The position numbers were made by a program, and so were the translations under genes. From contig NZ_VOAY01000001.1 in NCBI RefSeq assembly GCF_008369125.1, forward strand, positions 310,001 to 374,000: 64,000 bases of DNA, in the 5' to 3' direction. This DNA comes from Allopusillimonas sp008369125. GTDB lineage: Bacteria; Pseudomonadota; Gammaproteobacteria; Burkholderiales; Burkholderiaceae_B. Under the pieces are notes generated by a model, which saw only the letters and a program-made list of their open reading frames with translations, did no database searches and had not been told where the DNA came from. This document shows, one piece after another, positions 60,999 through 64,000 of the stretch (position 1 is the first letter of the stretch; every line of letters starts with the position of its first letter).

Positions 60999-61123
60999 GG
61001 CTGTGGCAGTGGCAATAGCAATAACAGCAGTAGTAGCAATAGCGGCAATAGCAACAGAAGCACTAGCAACAAAAGCACTAACAACAGTTGCAATGGCAGC
61101 AACAGCAGTAGCAGCAACAGCGT
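60999..61123. repeat. Trinucleotide-type low-complexity array (AGC/AAC/AGT/AAT)
   Basis: About 41 consecutive triplets are almost all agc, aac, aat, agt, ggc or act. In one plus-strand frame they read as a Ser/Asn-rich peptide; on the minus strand they read as a poly-leucine stretch. No ribosome-binding site or start supports translation. It lies between the convergent dehydrogenase and CBS-domain genes. Confidence 0.85.
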
Positions 61124-61198
61124 AACGCTTTGCGTGCTCCTCAGTACGACATTGCAATCATCACCCCTGTGGGGCGGATTGCAACGTTTGTGCCCGCT

Positions 61199-62521
61199 TT
61201 ACTTGTTGGTGGCCGTCATGACGGGCAGAGGGGCCGGGCTGGTTCGCGTTGCCAGCACCTGGTCCACGCGATAGGTATCCACATCCATCACTTCAAACTT
61301 GAAATCACCCAGGGTCACGGTGTCTGTGCGTCGTGGGACGCGACGCAGCGCGTCCATCAGAAAGCCGGCCAGTGTTTCGTAATCATCATCGTGCAACAGC
61401 TCTTCGACACCCAGTGCGCGCCTGACATCCTGTATGGGGGTGTTGCCATCTATCAACCATGAGTTCTCGTCACGCTGAACAATCTGCTCTTCATCCCAGG
61501 GTGAAACCAGGTCCCCCATGACGGTGCTCATAACGTCGTTCAAAGTGACCACCCCTACCACCAGACTGTATTCGTTGACAATAATGGCGAAGTCTTCGCC
61601 AACCTGACGAAACTGCTCAAGCACCTCGGCCAGTGTAAGGCGGTCAGGCACGACCAGGGCCTTTTGGATTAAATCGCCCTTGGCCAGCGCAATAGGTTGG
61701 CCATTGAGTACACGCTGAAACAAGCCATGCGCCTCGACATAGCCGACGACGTGATCGATGTCGCCCTTGCATACCGGGTAGGTCGAATACGGCTCGGCCG
61801 AGATCCGCGCACGTATTATGTCGTCCGGATCATCAAGGTCAAAATAGGCAATACGGTCGCGCTGCGTCATGGCGCTGGGCACGGTGCGTGTATTGAGCTC
61901 GAATATGTTTTCAATGATTTGCTGTTCATCCCGGTGGAGTGCACCGGACAGGGCACCGGCCTCGGTCAGCGCCAGAATATCTTCTGAGGTTACGCTGTCA
62001 TCGCGTTTGGTGGGCAGTCGCAATGCTTGCGTGATCAACTCGGTAAGACGTGCATAAAACCAGACAATTGGCTTAAAAACCTTCATTAGCACCAGCATGG
62101 GGCCAATGGCGCGCACGGCGAATCGTTCAGGGGCGGCCATACCGGCCTGTTTCGGGACCAGATCAGTAAACAGAATGAATATGGATGTGACGAGTATGAA
62201 AGAGGTCAGAAAGCCAAGCGTGTTTGCAGTGTTTAGCGGAAGCCAAAGCGAATAAAGCTGCGTGAGATGTGGGCTGAGTAGACCTTCACCCACGATACCG
62301 CCCAGAATGGCCAGTGCATTGACACCGATTTGTATAACCGTAAAGTAGTGGCCTGGCTGCTGCTGCACCCGTATGACGTTTTCTGCGCGTAAGTCACCCC
62401 CATCAGCCATGCGCCGCAGGCGCAGCCGGCGCGATGCGGCAAGGGAAATTTCTGCAATAGAAAAGAAGGCTGCCGCAACGACAAGCGCGGCCAGCAGCAG
62501 AAGGTTTTGACTGAAACTCAT
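61199..62521 (-). CDS. CNNM/CorC-HlyC family membrane protein with CBS domains
   Basis: 440-residue inner-membrane protein. Order of parts: DUF21/CNNM membrane domain with four hydrophobic segments (about 1-180), two CBS domains (about 200-330: ALTEAGALSGALHRDEQQIIENIFEL, SVVGVVTLNDVM-like), and the C-terminal CorC_HlyC transporter-associated domain (DENSWLIDGNTPIQDVRRALG). Related proteins are proposed Mg2+ or Co2+ exporters; the older hemolysin label is not informative. ATG 62521. It converges on the acyl-CoA dehydrogenase genes. Confidence 0.88.
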   Translation of the reverse strand: MSFSQNLLLLAALVVAAAFFSIAEISLAASRRLRLRRMADGGDLRAENVIRVQQQPGHYFTVIQIGVNALAILGGIVGEGLLSPHLTQLYSLWLPLNTANTLGFLTSFILVTSIFILFTDLVPKQAGMAAPERFAVRAIGPMLVLMKVFKPIVWFYARLTELITQALRLPTKRDDSVTSEDILALTEAGALSGALHRDEQQIIENIFELNTRTVPSAMTQRDRIAYFDLDDPDDIIRARISAEPYSTYPVCKGDIDHVVGYVEAHGLFQRVLNGQPIALAKGDLIQKALVVPDRLTLAEVLEQFRQVGEDFAIIVNEYSLVVGVVTLNDVMSTVMGDLVSPWDEEQIVQRDENSWLIDGNTPIQDVRRALGVEELLHDDDYETLAGFLMDALRRVPRRTDTVTLGDFKFEVMDVDTYRVDQVLATRTSPAPLPVMTATNK

Positions 62522-62624
62522 AGAAACCGTAAATAGCCCATAACCTTGCTATGGTAATGCGTTTTCTGAGGTAAGGGCAGGCTTGGGCTTTAAGGCGGTG
62601 TTTTAACTGGCGGGCGCTTGAATT

Positions 62625-62654
62625 GCCGGAGCAATCTCCGGCCGTCATTCGGCC
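62625..62654 (-). terminator. Overlapping hairpins after alpha/beta hydrolase gene
   Basis: Two overlapping stems, gccggag / ctccggc (62625-62642) and ggccg / cggcc (62640-62654), lie just beyond the hydrolase stop. They could act as alternative structures; there is no strong T run. Confidence 0.45.
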
Positions 62655-62660
62655 GGGGGG

Positions 62661-63488
62661 TTATTCCAAACCGTGTATGAACGCGGCGGTCTCTGCTATG
62701 ACCATGTCAGGCTGGTCGCGGTGCGGCGAGTGCCCGCACTGGGGAATAACAAATAGCTCAGTTTGTGGGGCGCCGCGCTGTATGCCGTAAACTTGATCAA
62801 GCGAGGCATATTCGTCGCTGTCACCCTGCATGGCCAGTATCGGGCAGCTGATGGCAGGCAGAAATGATTCAATATTCCAGTTGCGAAAATCGGGGTTTAG
62901 CCAGGCGTCGTTCCAGGCCCAGAACGCCGAGTCGGGGTCGCGGTGGTAGCGCTGCAGTTTGTCGGCAAGATCGGTCTGCAAATAGGTTTCTCGAGCCTGC
63001 ATGATACTGGCCACGGTTATGTCTTCCACAAAAATGTGCGGTGCAGCAACCACAATGCCACAAATACGCTCAGGGTAAATGGCCGCATACAGCAGGGCGA
63101 TTGTGCCGCCGTCGCTGTGACCAAACAGCACAAGCTTTTCAGTTTGCAGTCCCAAAGCCTTCAAGAGTGCCGGCAGTGCTTCTTGAGCCTGCACTTGCAG
63201 GTATTCGGGCTGCCATGTTTCTTCGTGGGGGCGAGGTGTGCTGCTGCCATACCCATAGCGCGAAAACACCAAGCCGCGACAGCCAGCGGCCTGACAAAGC
63301 TGCAGTGGCCAGTCTTTCCACATTGCCACCGAGCCCAGGCCTTCGTGCAAAAACACAACCAGCGGTTGGTCGTGGCGTTCGGGGAATATCCATTGATACT
63401 CGATATCAACGTGCCGATCCATGAACGGTATGGTGACATGCTGTGTGACGAGGTGTTCTGCGAGGGTAGGCGGCGTTGTCTCTTGCAT
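62661..63488 (-). CDS. Alpha/beta-fold hydrolase
   Basis: 275-residue hydrolase. The nucleophile elbow is GHSDGG with Ser125; the acid is likely the Asp in MQGDSDEYAS (about 221) and the base the His in CGHSPHRDQPD (about 253). The oxyanion-hole region LHEGLGSVAMW follows strand 3. The family includes esterases, C-C hydrolases and haloperoxidases; the substrate is unknown. ATG 63488. It is upstream of the CBS-domain gene on the same strand but separated by 139 nt and hairpins. Confidence 0.85.
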   Translation of the reverse strand: MQETTPPTLAEHLVTQHVTIPFMDRHVDIEYQWIFPERHDQPLVVFLHEGLGSVAMWKDWPLQLCQAAGCRGLVFSRYGYGSSTPRPHEETWQPEYLQVQAQEALPALLKALGLQTEKLVLFGHSDGGTIALLYAAIYPERICGIVVAAPHIFVEDITVASIMQARETYLQTDLADKLQRYHRDPDSAFWAWNDAWLNPDFRNWNIESFLPAISCPILAMQGDSDEYASLDQVYGIQRGAPQTELFVIPQCGHSPHRDQPDMVIAETAAFIHGLE

Positions 63489-63784
63489 GGTCGGCTATTT
63501 TATTGTTGATGAAGGGTACGGACGTGCGCCCGGGCCTGATCTGACCAACCGCGTCTGCGCGCGAAGTTTGCTGGGTCGTTTAGAGTGTATCGCGTCGTTT
63601 GTGGTTGTGCAGGAGGTTGATGGTTCTGGCGGTCGCTTGGGTGGCGCGATCGCTACCGCGCCATAAGTATCCGACAGTCAGTTTCCATTCATCTGAAACC
63701 ACTCCGCCCTGCGACTTTCCGAGGGCGAGCTCATTGTCGTCTCGTCAAGCCGGAACCCTATGCTTTGCTCTGAATAAGGCAGAT
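63489..63784. other. Intergenic region between ion channel and hydrolase
   Basis: About 296 nt with no supported gene and no clear terminator. A single gcgatcgc octamer occurs at about 63645; nothing suggests it is more than chance. Confidence 0.4.
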
Positions 63785-64000
63785 TCAATTTGGGGGTTGG
63801 GCGGAAGGTGACTGAGCAAACAGAGGAAGCTCCTGGCCACAGTTTTCGCAGAATTTCGCATACTTATGCAATCCTGTTGCCAGGCACTCTGGGCATGTCC
63901 GGGTGTTAGGTTTGGCGGCAAATCTCTGTGCGGTCATTTCTGACGTGATGATTCCGGTCGGAACCGCAAGAATACTCCATCCGACGAGCATACTGATTGA
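63785..64000 (-). CDS. Voltage-gated-type ion channel, C-terminal part (5' end outside window)
   Basis: The last 71 residues of a membrane protein whose gene continues past the right edge. SISMLVGWSILAVPTGIITSEM is the inner pore helix that follows the selectivity filter in bacterial Kv-like ion transporters. A short zinc-ribbon tail follows with CPEC and CENC, as seen in many proteobacterial members, and a proline/serine-rich end. The selectivity filter and voltage sensor lie outside the window. The internal ATG at 63991 is not the start. Confidence 0.82.
   Translation of the reverse strand, partial: SISMLVGWSILAVPTGIITSEMTAQRFAAKPNTRTCPECLATGLHKYAKFCENCGQELPLFAQSPSAQPPN

Noticed and set aside
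60737..61117. Minus-strand leucine-rich frame across the triplet array
   Set aside because: Poly-leucine is the complement of the agc/aac triplets; no start signal, and it overlaps the dehydrogenase gene.
1..64000. tRNA, rRNA, insertion sequence or prophage
   Set aside because: I looked for tRNA-like cloverleafs in gaps, transposase-like frames, terminal inverted repeats and phage genes and saw none; a tRNA or covariance-model search would be needed to exclude small RNAs.

Overview
The window looks like a chromosomal segment of a betaproteobacterium of the order Burkholderiales, most likely the family Alcaligenaceae. This is an inference from gene content: a Bug-family solute-binding protein, many CoA-dependent catabolic genes, an eno-ftsB pair, and a leuS-lptE-holA operon. 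There is no rRNA, tRNA, insertion sequence, prophage or CRISPR array that I can see. Most genes are full-length housekeeping or catabolic genes. The first gene (acetyl-CoA synthetase) and the last (ion channel) are cut by the window edges.

Layout. 1-6 kb: acs end, EamA exporter, ETF-ubiquinone oxidoreductase, thioesterase and the succinyl-CoA:3-ketoacid CoA-transferase pair scoAB. 6-15.5 kb: M24 aminopeptidase P, pyrG, HAD phosphatase, an MFS efflux pump translationally coupled to a MarR regulator, eno and ftsB. 15.7-28.4 kb, almost all on the minus strand: orphan TadE-like protein, hslO, acyl-CoA synthetase, RDD membrane protein, a small unknown gene with elaborate upstream palindromes, an rRNA methyltransferase-like gene, hemJ, proA and the leuS-lptE-holA operon. 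28.5-40.2 kb: rpmB-rpmG, cyclopropane synthase family gene, MATE pump and GT-C glycosyltransferase, rpmE2, kynB-kynA, radC, DUF1993, and the tightly packed fkpB-ispH-maiA operon. 40.5-47.7 kb: 2-hydroxychromene-2-carboxylate isomerase-like gene, DUF945, DUF4168, cation/proton antiporter, Ap4A phosphorylase-like gene and ung.

48-61 kb is a catabolic island. It holds a thiolase-fold protein paired with a DUF35 zinc-ribbon/OB protein, a PaaG-like isomerase, 3-oxoadipate-type CoA-transferase subunits, a split MFE-2-like SDR plus MaoC hydratase, a CaiB/BaiF CoA-transferase or racemase, a Bug solute-binding protein, an acyl-CoA ligase and a two-subunit acyl-CoA dehydrogenase. Together these genes could import and activate an acid, dehydrogenate, hydrate and oxidise it, and cleave it. 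The thiolase-fold protein lacks the nucleophilic cysteine region of true thiolases. With its DUF35 partner it resembles the retro-aldolases of steroid side-chain catabolism, so I think this island is the most interesting candidate system here.

A second pattern is non-coding. At least six intergenic spaces contain tandem repeats, each with a different unit length (about 3, 4, 5, 6/33, 7 and 16 bp), mostly between convergent genes. One of these spaces also holds an inverted pair of perfect DnaA boxes.
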